Of a stretch of 64,000 nucleotides of DNA, positions 28,250-37,904 are shown piece by piece. The notes below the pieces were generated by a model. It searched no databases. It saw nothing but the letters and a program-made list of their open reading frames with translations, and was not told where the DNA came from. The position numbers were made by a program, and so were the translations under genes. The DNA is taken from the NCBI GenBank assembly GCA_963832355.1, contig CAWHTX010000014.1, positions 124,001-188,000 on the forward strand, read 5' to 3'. Position 1 is the stretch's first letter. Every line of letters begins with the position of its first letter. The DNA comes from DATFVA01 sp963832355. Its GTDB lineage: Bacteria; Bacteroidota; Ignavibacteria; Ignavibacteriales; Ignavibacteriaceae.

Positions 28250-29347
28250 TTATTTCATTCTGCGTCTACGGTTCCTGATATAATCTTCAAAAATATATTC
28301 TCCGAGTCCGGTAAGACTGCTATAGAACGCGCGGCCTTTATTTATTGATGTGAATTCCCTTACGAACTGCTGAAGGTAAGGATCACGGGCAATCATAAAC
28401 GTTGTAATGGTAATGCCGAATTTTCGGCATCTTGCAGCCTGGTCAAGCGTCTTATTCACAATTTTCCTGTCTAATCCGAAACTGTTTTTATAGTATCGGG
28501 CACCTTCTTTCAGACAGGTTGGCTTGCCGTCAGTTATCATAAATATTTGTTTATTAGATGTCTTCCTTCTTCTAAGGATATTGAGTGCCAGGTCGATACC
28601 GGCTACTGTGTTTGTATGATAAGGTCCAACCTGCAGGTAGGGGAGATCCTTTATTGCAATTGGCCAGGCATCGTTCCCAAACACTATGATATCAAGAGTG
28701 TCTTTCGGATATTTGGTTGTTATTAGTTCTGAAAGAGCCATCGCAACTTTTTTAGCGGGAGTTATTCTGTCCTCACCGTATAGTATCATTGAATGGGAAA
28801 TGTCAATCATCAGCACAGTTGAGGTTAATGCTTTAAAATCTTTTTCCTCTACTTCAAGATCATCCTCTGTAAGTTTGAAGTCATCAATACCATGATTTAT
28901 CTGTGAATTCTTTATTGAATTAGTTATATCTATCTGATCCATTGTATCTCCGAAACTGAATTCACGTCTGTCGGAGGTCAGCTCGTCACCGCTGCCGGAA
29001 TAGGGTGTTCTGTGATTTCCGCGTTTGGATTTTTTTAGTTTTCCGAAAATCTCTTCAAGTGACTGTTTACGGATCGACTGCTCACTTTTTGCTGTTATAA
29101 CAAAAATATTTTTATCCGGATCTTCTTCTATGTAATTTCTATCTTTAAGTTCATCGATAAAGTCACCCATACCGTAGTTATTATCGGTAAGATTATATTT
29201 CTTATCCAGCTCATTCATCCAGTCGAGAGCCTCGCTCACATCACCGGACGTAATCGTCAATAACTGCATAAATATCTTCAGCAGGTCTTCAAAACGGTTC
29301 TCACCGCTGGTTCCCGGAATAAATTCCGTAAATCTGTGTCCTATCAT
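28250..29347 (-). CDS. VWA-domain protein, partner of the adjacent AAA+ ATPase
   Basis: A 365-residue protein whose second half (about residues 170-365) is a von Willebrand A domain with an intact metal-binding MIDAS: DISHS (DxSxS), then the threonine region near NTVAGID and the aspartate in ITDGKPT. The N-terminal half is charged and helical, with no recognised domain. No signal peptide is present, so it should act in the cytoplasm. It is the first gene of a minus-strand pair with the MoxR/ChlI-like ATPase. Function beyond the known ATPase-VWA pairing cannot be read from sequence. Confidence 0.87.
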   Translation of the reverse strand: MIGHRFTEFIPGTSGENRFEDLLKIFMQLLTITSGDVSEALDWMNELDKKYNLTDNNYGMGDFIDELKDRNYIEEDPDKNIFVITAKSEQSIRKQSLEEIFGKLKKSKRGNHRTPYSGSGDELTSDRREFSFGDTMDQIDITNSIKNSQINHGIDDFKLTEDDLEVEEKDFKALTSTVLMIDISHSMILYGEDRITPAKKVAMALSELITTKYPKDTLDIIVFGNDAWPIAIKDLPYLQVGPYHTNTVAGIDLALNILRRRKTSNKQIFMITDGKPTCLKEGARYYKNSFGLDRKIVNKTLDQAARCRKFGITITTFMIARDPYLQQFVREFTSINKGRAFYSSLTGLGEYIFEDYIRNRRRRMK

Positions 29348-29434
29348 TTTATTTTTTTGTTTGTTAAGCTCTTAACCCTAATTTGTGCACTAAAGTTCAG
29401 TAATGCAAGGAAAATATTTACGGTTTACTTCAAA

Positions 29435-30968
29435 TCACCTGGAACCGGTGATTTTACGTATCATACTGAGGGCATACACGTTTGTCCGTTCAACTTTAAA
29501 AGCCAGTCTGTAGTGCCGCAGGGCAAGTCCTATATTTCCATCCCTGTAGTATGCGTCTGCAAGTCCGATTAATGGTTTAGCCTGCCCGGGAAAACGGTTG
29601 ACGACATATCGAAAATACTTAACTGCGTCGGCTATTTTATTGACTCCCAGCAAATCATAACCGAAAAGGCATGTCTCATTGAGGGAAGTATCGTAAAGGC
29701 CGGAAGAATCTATTAAAATCTTTCTGTATTCATTGACGACAGAATCAATGCCTGCTGCCATATATACAGACATCAGCCTGTCTGAAAGCTGCGCAGACGG
29801 GAATTTAAAAGTATCATCAAGTACCATTGAGGCGAGGTCAAAAGCTGCAGCACTATTATTTCTATCTCGTAAATTCAGGAGATCAACGGCAGCAAGTTTC
29901 TCAGCCGGATAAATAAGAAGCAGTGAAGTACCATCGTAACCTTCGTGAGCAAAATATTTCCTTCCGGCATTATCTTTTCCCATAGTGAACCCAAGACCGT
30001 AATTTATCAGTGTGCCGTTTTTTAGTCGTGCCGGAACCAGCATGGAATCAAGTGTTTCCGGTTTAATAAGTTTACCTTCAAGCAGACTAATGGCGAATCT
30101 GAGAAGATCTCCTGAAGTCGACAGAAGTCCTCCCCCCGGGTATTTATTGCTCAGGTCAGCCAATGGGGCATTTTCGAGTATTCTAAAGCGATTTCTTTCA
30201 TACATGCCGGCACGGTGGTAGATGATTTCCTGCTGGTAGCCGGGAATTGTTGAATTCATTTGTGCAGGCTCAAAAACATTTCTCTTAAGATATTCTGCAA
30301 AGGATTGACCGGAAACATTTTCTATGATCGATCCCAGCAGATTGTAGCCAAAGGTTGTGTACAAGTATTTAGTGCCGGGTTTATATGCCAGCGTATCTCT
30401 GCTTATTATATCAACAGCATCCTTCATTGTAGCATAATGTTTTGTATCATCAAATTCACCCCTGTAGTAATTGCGTATACCCGCTGTATGATTCAAAAGC
30501 TGGCGGACGGTAAATATCCACTTTTTCTTTGGAAAATATGGAATATAAGTACGGGCGTCATTATCCAGTTTAATTTTTCCCTTTTTCAACAAGCTGCATT
30601 ATAGCAACTGCAGTAATAGATTTAGATATAGAAGCTATTCTGAAAAGAGTACTATCTGTTACGGGTGAATAATTTTCAACATCGGCAGCACCTGAATTAC
30701 CCAGCCACAGGATATCTCCATTCATAGCCACACCTGCTGAGATTCCTGTAATACGTTTATTTATCCTGAACTCCTCAAGATACCGTCTGAGCTTATTCTT
30801 AATATCATCATCTTTTTTGTTCCGCCCCGAAGTTGGTCTGCTATCTTGTGTCTCCGGCTTTTTAAGTCTGTCGCTATTTTGTTGGCCAGGAAGAACGGCG
30901 GGAAAGCAAAGCGCAATAAATGTGAGGATCAAGAAAGCTATAACTATGTAGCGATTGTTTTTGTTCAT
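29435..30968 (-). pseudogene. Class C beta-lactamase-like serine hydrolase, interrupted by a one-base frameshift
   Basis: A secreted serine hydrolase of the beta-lactamase/LACTB type split into two frames. The N-terminal piece (30968 down to 30570) has a signal peptide and the active-site SxxK in ASISKSITAVAIMQLVEKGK, then runs into a TAA. The rest (to 29435) continues in the +1 frame with IKLDNDARTYIPYF, the tyrosine motif region YLYTTFGYNLLG and the third motif HEGYDG, and ends with a TPR-like region. Removing one A from the five-A run (plus-strand T run 30574-30578) restores a continuous protein of about 510 residues. It may be a real recent mutation or a homopolymer sequencing error. If intact, it would cleave peptidoglycan peptides or esters in the periplasm. 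Confidence 0.85.
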
Positions 30969-31006
30969 TTAAATAAGAAGTGAAAATACAGTGGGTAAAT
31001 ATAAGA

Positions 31007-31037
31007 AGGAAAAGGGATTGAGATCACCCAATCCCTT
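31007..31037 (-). terminator. Rho-independent terminator after clpP
   Basis: On the plus strand AAGGGATTG (31012-31020) pairs with CAATCCCTT (31029-31037) around an 8-base loop. Read on the minus strand the stem is followed by a T-rich TTCCTTCTT, just behind the clpP stop at 31045. Confidence 0.7.
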
Positions 31038-31044
31038 ATTAAAT

Positions 31045-31677
31045 TTATTTTTTATTATCAGAAAGAGGAATTCTCTTTTCAATAATATTATCAATTAGTT
31101 TATAATCTTTTGCTTCCTGGGCCGACAGGAAATAATCTCTGTCACAGTCCTTGGTAATCTGTTCAACAGATTTACCTGTATGCTCAGCAAGAATTTTATA
31201 GAGGGTGTCGCGTGTCTTCAGCATTTCTTTAGCGTGTATTTCTATGTCTGATGTCTGTCCCTGCAAACCGCCGACCCATGGCTGATGGATCATAATCTTA
31301 GAATTGGGAAGAGCAGTTCGCTTGCCCGCTGCACCGCCTGCAAGAAGTATAGCACCCATACTGGCCGCCATACCCACACAGATAGTTGATACGTCGGGTT
31401 TTACGTATTTCATGGTATCATAAATTGCCAGTCCTGCCGTTACACTTCCGCCGGGTGAGTTAATATAAACATTTATGTCCTTTTCTGAATCTTCAGCCTC
31501 GAGAAAGATTAGCTGAGCGATTATCAGACTTGCAATATGATCGTCTATAGGAGTACCTATGAAAATTATTCTTTCCCTGAGAAGACGGGAAAAAATGTCC
31601 ATCCCGCGTTCACCGCGGCCTGTCTGTTCGATGACATAGGGTACCAGCTGGTTATATATTTCAGGATGTTTTGTCAT
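31045..31677 (-). CDS. clpP: ATP-dependent Clp protease proteolytic subunit
   Basis: Serine protease subunit of the Clp machine, which degrades unfolded or tagged proteins delivered by ClpX or ClpA/C. The 210 residues match the normal ClpP length. The catalytic serine is in GMAASMGA, the histidine in KIMIHQPWVGG, and the aspartate in the DRDYFLSAQEA region. YINSPGGSVTAGLAIYDTM is the family signature. The ATG overlaps the trigger factor stop by four bases (ATGA), so translation is probably coupled. The usual third partner clpX is not next door; a terminator and a serine hydrolase gene follow instead. Confidence 0.97.
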   Translation of the reverse strand: MTKHPEIYNQLVPYVIEQTGRGERGMDIFSRLLRERIIFIGTPIDDHIASLIIAQLIFLEAEDSEKDINVYINSPGGSVTAGLAIYDTMKYVKPDVSTICVGMAASMGAILLAGGAAGKRTALPNSKIMIHQPWVGGLQGQTSDIEIHAKEMLKTRDTLYKILAEHTGKSVEQITKDCDRDYFLSAQEAKDYKLIDNIIEKRIPLSDNKK

Positions 31678-32993
31678 TTAGTTTCCTCTGTTTTAGTATT
31701 TGTTAATTTCGATGGATCAACTTTGGTAATCTTGTTATTCTCTTTCAGGAAATCAAGGAGTTTTTGATCCCTGAGACGTTCAGCAAAGTTAGATGATTTA
31801 TAATAGTTTAGCAATTTATCCTCCGGAAGACCTGTTTTCTCGGCATCCTTCTTCACCAGTTCCTGCAGGTCATCATCAGTCACCTCAATATTCTCCTTCT
31901 TTTCAATCTCATTTTTGATCAGATACCACTTAACCTCATACTCAGCATAATTCCGTAATCTCCCTGCCGCTTCCTCCCGGTCGTATTTGCGATAGCCCTG
32001 TTTCTTTACTTCCTGCTCCTCACGCTCAATCAGATCACTCAGAAAGTTGTTTACCAAAGATGTCGGCGGAGTAAAATCATTAGCTTTAACTATTTCCTGG
32101 ATCAGCTTATCGCGGGTAATTTCATCGGTTTTCTGATCATAGTACTTCTGAATGTCTGCGCTTATGTTTTCTCTGAAATCTTTCTCATTATCAATTTTGT
32201 CATTGGTAATTTTTTTTAGGAACTCTTCATTAAGCTCCGGAAGAAGGTATTTCTTAATTTCAACAATTTCCGCTCTGTAAAGGAAGTCTTCTTTCTGCAG
32301 TTCCTCTTCACCCTTTTCATTTTTTACCTTTCGTTCATCCGAAAAAGTGAACTCAAAGGTATCGCCGACTTTCTTGCCTTTCGATTTCTCTACAATATCC
32401 TTCTGAACATTCTCATTAGACAGATCCACATCAAACGTTTCAGGTTTGCTTCCTTCGTAGGGTTCGCCTTTATCATTAAGGCGCTGAAGGTTCAGTTTAA
32501 TAACAAAATTATTATCCTCACCAACTACATCCTCTTCCACCTGTGAGGCGTTGGCCTTCTGAACATGCATTATCTCATGTTCTATTTCTTCATCTTTAAC
32601 TTTGAAATCGGGTATATCAAAACTAAGATCTTTATACCCCTTTACTTCGAGTTGAGGTATAACTTCATAATGAACCTTAAAATGAAAATCCTCTCCGGGG
32701 TTAAACTTAATATCAGAAAGTACCGGCTGTCCAATCGGCTGAAGATTCTTTTCCTTAACCACTTTCCAGAAACTGCTGTTTGCAACTTTTTCAGAGGCTT
32801 CATATTCCAGAGCATCGCCATACATCTTTTTAATCATCGTGAGAGGAACTTTTCCCTTCCTGAAGCCCGGAACCTGAATCTTTTTTGCTTGTTTCTTTAC
32901 TTCACTATCGATATCCTGTTTTATTTCGTCATACGACATTGTAACTTCCACTTCATTTTCAGAAGCAGATATCTCATTAACTTTTACTTCCAA
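31674..32993 (-). CDS. tig: Trigger factor, ribosome-associated chaperone and peptidyl-prolyl isomerase
   Basis: Cytoplasmic chaperone that binds nascent chains at the ribosome exit. It has the ribosome-docking signature QVPGFRKGKVP, an FKBP-like middle domain and a long charged helical C-terminal part. I start it at TTG 32993: the protein then begins LEVKVNEISASENEVEV like other trigger factors, has 439 residues (family normal about 430-450), and AGAGGATAAA lies just before it. The frame is open further upstream to 33170, but those 59 residues look like non-coding sequence and would give a cytoplasmic chaperone a hydrophobic N-terminus. It forms the conserved tig-clpP pair. Confidence 0.93.
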   Translation of the reverse strand: MEVKVNEISASENEVEVTMSYDEIKQDIDSEVKKQAKKIQVPGFRKGKVPLTMIKKMYGDALEYEASEKVANSSFWKVVKEKNLQPIGQPVLSDIKFNPGEDFHFKVHYEVIPQLEVKGYKDLSFDIPDFKVKDEEIEHEIMHVQKANASQVEEDVVGEDNNFVIKLNLQRLNDKGEPYEGSKPETFDVDLSNENVQKDIVEKSKGKKVGDTFEFTFSDERKVKNEKGEEELQKEDFLYRAEIVEIKKYLLPELNEEFLKKITNDKIDNEKDFRENISADIQKYYDQKTDEITRDKLIQEIVKANDFTPPTSLVNNFLSDLIEREEQEVKKQGYRKYDREEAAGRLRNYAEYEVKWYLIKNEIEKKENIEVTDDDLQELVKKDAEKTGLPEDKLLNYYKSSNFAERLRDQKLLDFLKENNKITKVDPSKLTNTKTEETK

Positions 32994-33500
32994 TTTATCC
33001 TCTGGTTCTGTTAATAATAAAAATACAAGTGCAGATGTGGGCAACAGAAAACGCACTGCCTGTTTAACCCGCAGCACCCGCCTGTTTTTTGCGATTATAG
33101 AACTACAAAGATAATAAAAACTGTTGAAATTAAACATTTTCCCGCGCAACTCAATACATGAAGTACTCACAGGGAAGGTCTGAATTGGAAGCGGCCAAAC
33201 GTTTCACACTATTTATGGGCAAGAGAAGGTGATGTTATCTATCAGGAATCCGGTTTGGACCCAACTGCGACAATACCTGTGAAATAGCGGATATCTATTC
33301 AAAAACGATAGTTAATGAATTAATTTCTGCAACAATGTCTGCTCACGGTTGATTTTTATACTTACTATTTACAAGTTTAAATAAATTCTTCCCTTCAAAT
33401 TACAGCGCAATCGTATAAGTAGTTTTGTCTGTTAAGGTGAGAATCCCGTCAGGCATATTCCTGAGGGATTAAGAGGCATAAACAAATCTGGTAAAATTTT
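32994..33500. other. Divergent spacer between tig (minus) and the hybrid sensor gene (plus)
   Basis: About 500 bases that must hold the tig-clpP promoter on the minus strand and that of the sensor gene on the plus strand. I see no convincing gene. Two short open stretches in one plus-strand frame (about 33175-33350), separated by a TGA, look neither like a known protein nor like a complete gene. The only clear structure is the inverted repeat at 33443-33469. Confidence 0.4.
33443..33469. promoter_or_regulatory. Inverted repeat in the leader of the hybrid sensor gene
   Basis: ATCCC-G-TCAGG (33443-33453) pairs with CCTGAGGGAT (33460-33469) apart from one bulged G, with a 6-base spacer. It ends 31 bases before the ATG of the hybrid sensor/AraC regulator. 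It could be an operator for autoregulation or a leader hairpin affecting translation; there is no T run, so it is unlikely to be a terminator. Confidence 0.4.
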
Positions 33501-36500
33501 ATGAAGAAAATTACCTTACCGGGGAAAGTTGCGGCATTAGTTCTTTTCTTGTTCCTTTCCGTAAGAATATTTCCTCAGACAACGCCATCATACTCTTTAA
33601 CTAAACCAACACTGCGTTTTGAACAATTAAATACTTCAAACGGCCTCTCAAACAACTTTGTATTTGATTTAATACAGGATCGATTCGGGTTCTTATGGTT
33701 TGCAACTGATGACGGGCTGAATCGCTTCGACGGTTACGAGTTTAAAATTTTCCGAAATGATCCCGATGATGAAAATTCAATTTCAGGAAATTCAGTCTGG
33801 ACAATAATAGAGGGAAGTAAAGGCGATATATGGATCGGTACGAAAAACGGATGGCTTAACTGTTATGATCCAGTCAAAGAAAAAATCAAAAAATGGAAGC
33901 TTGAATCAGATATTACAGAAGAAAATGCCATTACAGTTATTTTTGAAGACAGCAAACAAAATATATGGATTGGGACATACAGGAGCGGGCTGTATAAACT
34001 AAATCCTACCTCGGGGAAGATTACCGTATGGGTTCATAATCCCGAAGCCTCTAATTCATTGAGTAATAATTACATCTCGTCCATTGTTGAAGATCATGAA
34101 GGAAAAATATGGGTGAGTACATACAGTGGACTAAATCAGCTTGATCCGGAATTACCTTCAAAAGGGTTTACCCGTTTCTATAATATTCCAGGTAATCCTA
34201 ATAGTTTAAGCAGTAATATTCTTTGGTTTATAACAAGATCTAAAACTGATTCAGGGCTCATCTGGATAGGGACTGCGGAAGGTTTAACTTCCTGTTATAC
34301 AGATGTCAGAACCTTCCATCAAATTGAAATTCCAAACCCCGGAAATCTTCAGTTCGGCACATCTTCCAGCTCGGTAATTGAAGAAAGAATTAACAGCAAG
34401 GAAATATTGTGGATTGATTCGTATGCTGGGTTGATAAGACTTAATATAAGCGATAATACTTATTCCCGGTTTACATCTGATAAAAACAATTTAAAAAGTC
34501 TGGGCAGTAATCAGATTAACGGAATGATCAGAGATCGTTCCGGCGTATTATGGATTGCAACCAATAATGGTCTGAGCTATTACTCTCCAAAAGGCACAAA
34601 GTTCAATAATGTATTATTGGAAAAAACCGAAATACTGAACCCTTCGGCGCTTTATAATAAAAATGTTAAAGCTATTGCAGAAACACCCGGACGAATATGG
34701 TTTGGAACTGATGAAGGTTTGTTATGCGCAGCAAGCTCAGGAAAGAAAAAAATAATAAAAAAGATCTCATCCACCGGAGAACTTAATATCTGGTCGCTAA
34801 CCACGGACCGTAACGGTTCAGTTTGGATCGGGACCTATGGAAGGGGGATATTCAGATATGATCCTGACTATGAAGAATTAACTCCATTCCAAAATTATGA
34901 CAGGAGAATTAAAGTCCCTGCCGTAAAATATAATAAGGTTGTATATTGTGATCAGAACAATAATATCTGGATAGGGTATTGGGGTTTAGGACTCGCAATG
35001 TACAATCCTTTCACGGAAGAATACAGATCCTGGCAGAATGATATTTCGGATTCGTTAAGTTTAAGCCATAACGATGTGTGGTCAATTTATCAGGACAGCA
35101 GAGGAAGGATATGGATCGGAACGAATGGAGGCGGCTTAAACCTTGTCTGGCGAGATAAGGAAAAAGACGACTGGAAATTTTATAAGTATACCTCAGATAA
35201 AAATAACGAGCAGAGCCTTAGCAGTAACAGCATTTATTCTATATGTGAAGGGGAGAGTATAGTACCGGAAAATAATGAAACGGTTTTGTGGATCGGCACC
35301 AACGAGGGGTTAAACGAGTTAATCGTTAAGTATGATATTAACGATAGAAAACTTCCTGATGTTGAAATAAAAACCTTTACAATTAAAGACGGACTGGCCG
35401 ATAATACAATAAACTGTATAGTTGAGGATGCCTCAGGCAACCTGTGGCTTGGTACAAGTCTCGGAATTTCTATGTTCAATTCTGAAACCAAAAAGTTCAT
35501 GAACTTTGACAGGACAGACGGTATTTCAGGCGGCGACTTTAATTATTCCGCTGCCTGTAAAACCGAAAATGGACTTATTCTAATGGGAAGTACGTCGGGA
35601 CTCAATTATTTTTATCCGGATGACATTAGTCTTTCTGGTTTTGTTCCTCCGGTCCTCATCACAGATTTTCAGATTTTCAACAAGTCAGTCCAGCCTGGAA
35701 AGAATGATATGCTCATTTCCTCGGTTTTCACTGCGGAAAGTGTAAAATTATCCTACACACAGAATGTATTTTCGCTTCAGTTTGCGGCGCTTGATTATTC
35801 TGCTCCTCTCAATATCCAGTATGCCTACAAAATGGAAGGATTCGATAGTGATTGGATCCTCAGCGGAAAAAGACGCTTTGTTACGTACACAAATCTCAAT
35901 CCGGGTGAATATACCTTCAAAGTCAAAGCAACAAATAGTGACGGTATCTGGAACAATAATGAAACCAGTCTCAACGTTATTGTAACACCTCCGTGGTGGC
36001 AGACAACCTGGGCGGTCAGTTTGTATATCCTGATATTTTTACTTGGTCTGTGGGGTATAATAAAATTTCAGTCGTACAGAACACATCTGCAGCAGGAGCT
36101 GAAAATACAGGAGTTTGAAGCCCGTCATCTACGGGAGATAGAAAATATGAAATCCAGGTTCTTTGCAAATCTTTCGCATGAGTTCCGTACACCATTGATG
36201 CTCATTAAAGGTCCGCTTGAGCAGATGATCAAAGGAAAATTTAAAACCAACCTCCAATCGTATTACAGGATGCTGCTGCGTAATACTGAGAAACTGCAGC
36301 ACCTTATAGATCAGCTGCTGGAACTTTCACAGCTTGAGGCAGAAACTATTCCGGTCAATAAACAAAAGTGCGATCTTGTTAATTTATTAAGGACATTCGT
36401 TAATCCTTTTATTCCCTTAGCCGAACAAAAAAAGATCAATTTATCTTTCAAACCTTCGGTGAATGAGGCGTTTACCATGGTTGACAGGGACAAACTAGAA

Positions 36501-37730
36501 AAAATTATCAATAATCTGCTTAGCAATGCTTTTAAATTCACTCCTGAAGGCGGGGAGATTAACGTAAACCTTAATAGAAACGAAATACTGGGCAAAAGTT
36601 ATATAGTGATAGAAGTTGATGATACCGGGGTGGGCATACCGGACGAATACCGTTCCAGGATTTTCGATCGCTTTTACCAGGTAGATGATACCTCAAAAAA
36701 AAATCAAGGTGGATCGGGAATTGGTCTTGCTCTTGTCAAAGAGTTAGTAATGTTACAGAAATGGGACGTTAACGTAAAAAACGGTAGCAACGGCGGTACA
36801 AAATTCACCATTACAATACCAGTTGAAGAATCTTTCCGCGGGGAGGAACAAGAGGATATCAATGCAGCCTTCAAGAGGGACGTAATGGACGTATCGGAAT
36901 TGGTTCCTGGTATGGAAGCCGACCCACTTTCTGATAAAAGTGAAGCATCAGAAAAAAATAGTCCATCAGCACAAAAACCCTCTATACTAATAGTTGAAGA
37001 TTCACCGGATGTTAGAAAATATATTTCTGACCTGCTGAATCCGGAATATAAGGTAATACAATGTGAAGATGCAGAATCAGGGATTAAATCAGCAGGCGTC
37101 AATATGCCGGATCTCATTTTAACTGATGTCATGATGCCTGGTATGGACGGTCTGGAGTTCTGTAACCAGATAAAAAGTGACTGGAAAACGAGTCATATTC
37201 CGGTAATAGTACTTACTGCCAAAGCGTCCCATAAAGACAAAATAGATGGACTCGAGACCCGTGCTGATGATTATCTGACCAAACCTTTTAACTTTGAAGA
37301 ACTATCAGTCCGTATCAGGAACCTTATTGAACAGAGGAGGCTGCTTTGTGAAAAATTCAGTAAAGAAATAAATATCGGGTCATCATCATTTCCCGGAAAT
37401 CCTGTTGATAAAGAGTTTATGGAGAAGCTTACTTCCCTGATCGAAAAGAACCTGAATAGAAAAGGTTTCAATACAGAAATACTTGCCGAAGAAATGTTCA
37501 TAAGCAGACGTCAGCTTCATAGAAAATTGGTCGGTTTAACGGGCCTGCCGCCAGGTGAGTTTATACGAACTATAAAGCTTAAAAAAGCTGCCCGGCTTCT
37601 GATAGAGAATAACCATAGTATTACACAGATTGCCTATGATGTTGGGTTCGAAAGTCCCGCCCAGTTTACCAGAGCCTTCAAAAAACAATTTAATTGCCTT
37701 CCCTCCGAATTCAGCCGGAAGAAAGTCTAA
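33501..37730 (+). CDS. Hybrid two-component system protein: propeller sensor, histidine kinase, receiver and AraC DNA-binding domain
   Basis: Single-chain signalling protein (HTCS) of 1409 residues that senses an external ligand and regulates transcription. In order: signal peptide (1-25); two seven-bladed Reg_prop propellers (about 35-740) with repeats such as GDIWIGTKNGW and GRIWIGTNGGG; a Y_Y_Y domain (about 770-830); a membrane helix (about 837-857); HisKA with the phospho-accepting His in FFANLSHEFRTP (about 893); HATPase with N box NNLLSNAFKFTPEGG, G1 DTGVGIPDE and G2 GGSGIGLALV; a receiver domain (about 1160-1280) with the phospho-Asp in ILTDVMMPGMDG; and a C-terminal AraC helix-turn-helix (about 1325-1409). 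All key residues are present. In Bacteroides such proteins control polysaccharide loci; here the downstream genes encode tiny membrane proteins and type IX-secreted proteins. Confidence 0.96.
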   Translation: MKKITLPGKVAALVLFLFLSVRIFPQTTPSYSLTKPTLRFEQLNTSNGLSNNFVFDLIQDRFGFLWFATDDGLNRFDGYEFKIFRNDPDDENSISGNSVWTIIEGSKGDIWIGTKNGWLNCYDPVKEKIKKWKLESDITEENAITVIFEDSKQNIWIGTYRSGLYKLNPTSGKITVWVHNPEASNSLSNNYISSIVEDHEGKIWVSTYSGLNQLDPELPSKGFTRFYNIPGNPNSLSSNILWFITRSKTDSGLIWIGTAEGLTSCYTDVRTFHQIEIPNPGNLQFGTSSSSVIEERINSKEILWIDSYAGLIRLNISDNTYSRFTSDKNNLKSLGSNQINGMIRDRSGVLWIATNNGLSYYSPKGTKFNNVLLEKTEILNPSALYNKNVKAIAETPGRIWFGTDEGLLCAASSGKKKIIKKISSTGELNIWSLTTDRNGSVWIGTYGRGIFRYDPDYEELTPFQNYDRRIKVPAVKYNKVVYCDQNNNIWIGYWGLGLAMYNPFTEEYRSWQNDISDSLSLSHNDVWSIYQDSRGRIWIGTNGGGLNLVWRDKEKDDWKFYKYTSDKNNEQSLSSNSIYSICEGESIVPENNETVLWIGTNEGLNELIVKYDINDRKLPDVEIKTFTIKDGLADNTINCIVEDASGNLWLGTSLGISMFNSETKKFMNFDRTDGISGGDFNYSAACKTENGLILMGSTSGLNYFYPDDISLSGFVPPVLITDFQIFNKSVQPGKNDMLISSVFTAESVKLSYTQNVFSLQFAALDYSAPLNIQYAYKMEGFDSDWILSGKRRFVTYTNLNPGEYTFKVKATNSDGIWNNNETSLNVIVTPPWWQTTWAVSLYILIFLLGLWGIIKFQSYRTHLQQELKIQEFEARHLREIENMKSRFFANLSHEFRTPLMLIKGPLEQMIKGKFKTNLQSYYRMLLRNTEKLQHLIDQLLELSQLEAETIPVNKQKCDLVNLLRTFVNPFIPLAEQKKINLSFKPSVNEAFTMVDRDKLEKIINNLLSNAFKFTPEGGEINVNLNRNEILGKSYIVIEVDDTGVGIPDEYRSRIFDRFYQVDDTSKKNQGGSGIGLALVKELVMLQKWDVNVKNGSNGGTKFTITIPVEESFRGEEQEDINAAFKRDVMDVSELVPGMEADPLSDKSEASEKNSPSAQKPSILIVEDSPDVRKYISDLLNPEYKVIQCEDAESGIKSAGVNMPDLILTDVMMPGMDGLEFCNQIKSDWKTSHIPVIVLTAKASHKDKIDGLETRADDYLTKPFNFEELSVRIRNLIEQRRLLCEKFSKEINIGSSSFPGNPVDKEFMEKLTSLIEKNLNRKGFNTEILAEEMFISRRQLHRKLVGLTGLPPGEFIRTIKLKKAARLLIENNHSITQIAYDVGFESPAQFTRAFKKQFNCLPSEFSRKKV

Positions 37731-37771
37731 AATATAATCTCTATTTGATTTCGTGTAAAATGAACGTTTTT

Positions 37772-37836
37772 GTCACAAAAAAACAAAAGGTAGTCACAAA
37801 TACGCAATTCTGAGGGGATAACAAACCTTACATTTA
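37772..37836 (+). promoter_or_regulatory. Candidate AraC-type operator and promoter downstream of the hybrid sensor
   Basis: The 8-mer GTCACAAA occurs twice, at 37772-37779 and 37793-37800, on the same strand and exactly 21 bases apart, two helical turns. The first copy lies in the palindrome TTTTTGT-C-ACAAAAA (37767-37781). About 29 bases further on is TACATTTA (37829-37836), one mismatch from the TAnnTTTG promoter element. Tandem direct repeats two turns apart that reach the -35 region are the classical binding layout for AraC-family activators, so this may be the target of the neighbouring regulator. This is inferred from spacing. Confidence 0.45.
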
Positions 37837-37904
37837 CCATTAAAATAATGTTTGTCGGGATGTAGTCATCATTCTTTACGTTTCATTAGGAGAGGACCGA
37901 AAAA

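Noticed and set aside
26701..29347. Magnesium chelatase (bacteriochlorophyll synthesis) pair
   Set aside because: No BchH or other tetrapyrrole genes nearby, and the general ATPase-VWA remodelling class explains the pair better.
33175..33350. Two short in-frame coding-like stretches separated by TGA upstream of the hybrid sensor
   Set aside because: No start with a ribosome site, no recognisable family and ordinary length for chance open frames; I could not support a pseudogene.
33501..37730. Hybrid sensor as evidence of a polysaccharide utilisation locus
   Set aside because: No SusC/SusD pair, no glycoside hydrolase and no polysaccharide lyase signature are present next to it, so I do not call a PUL.
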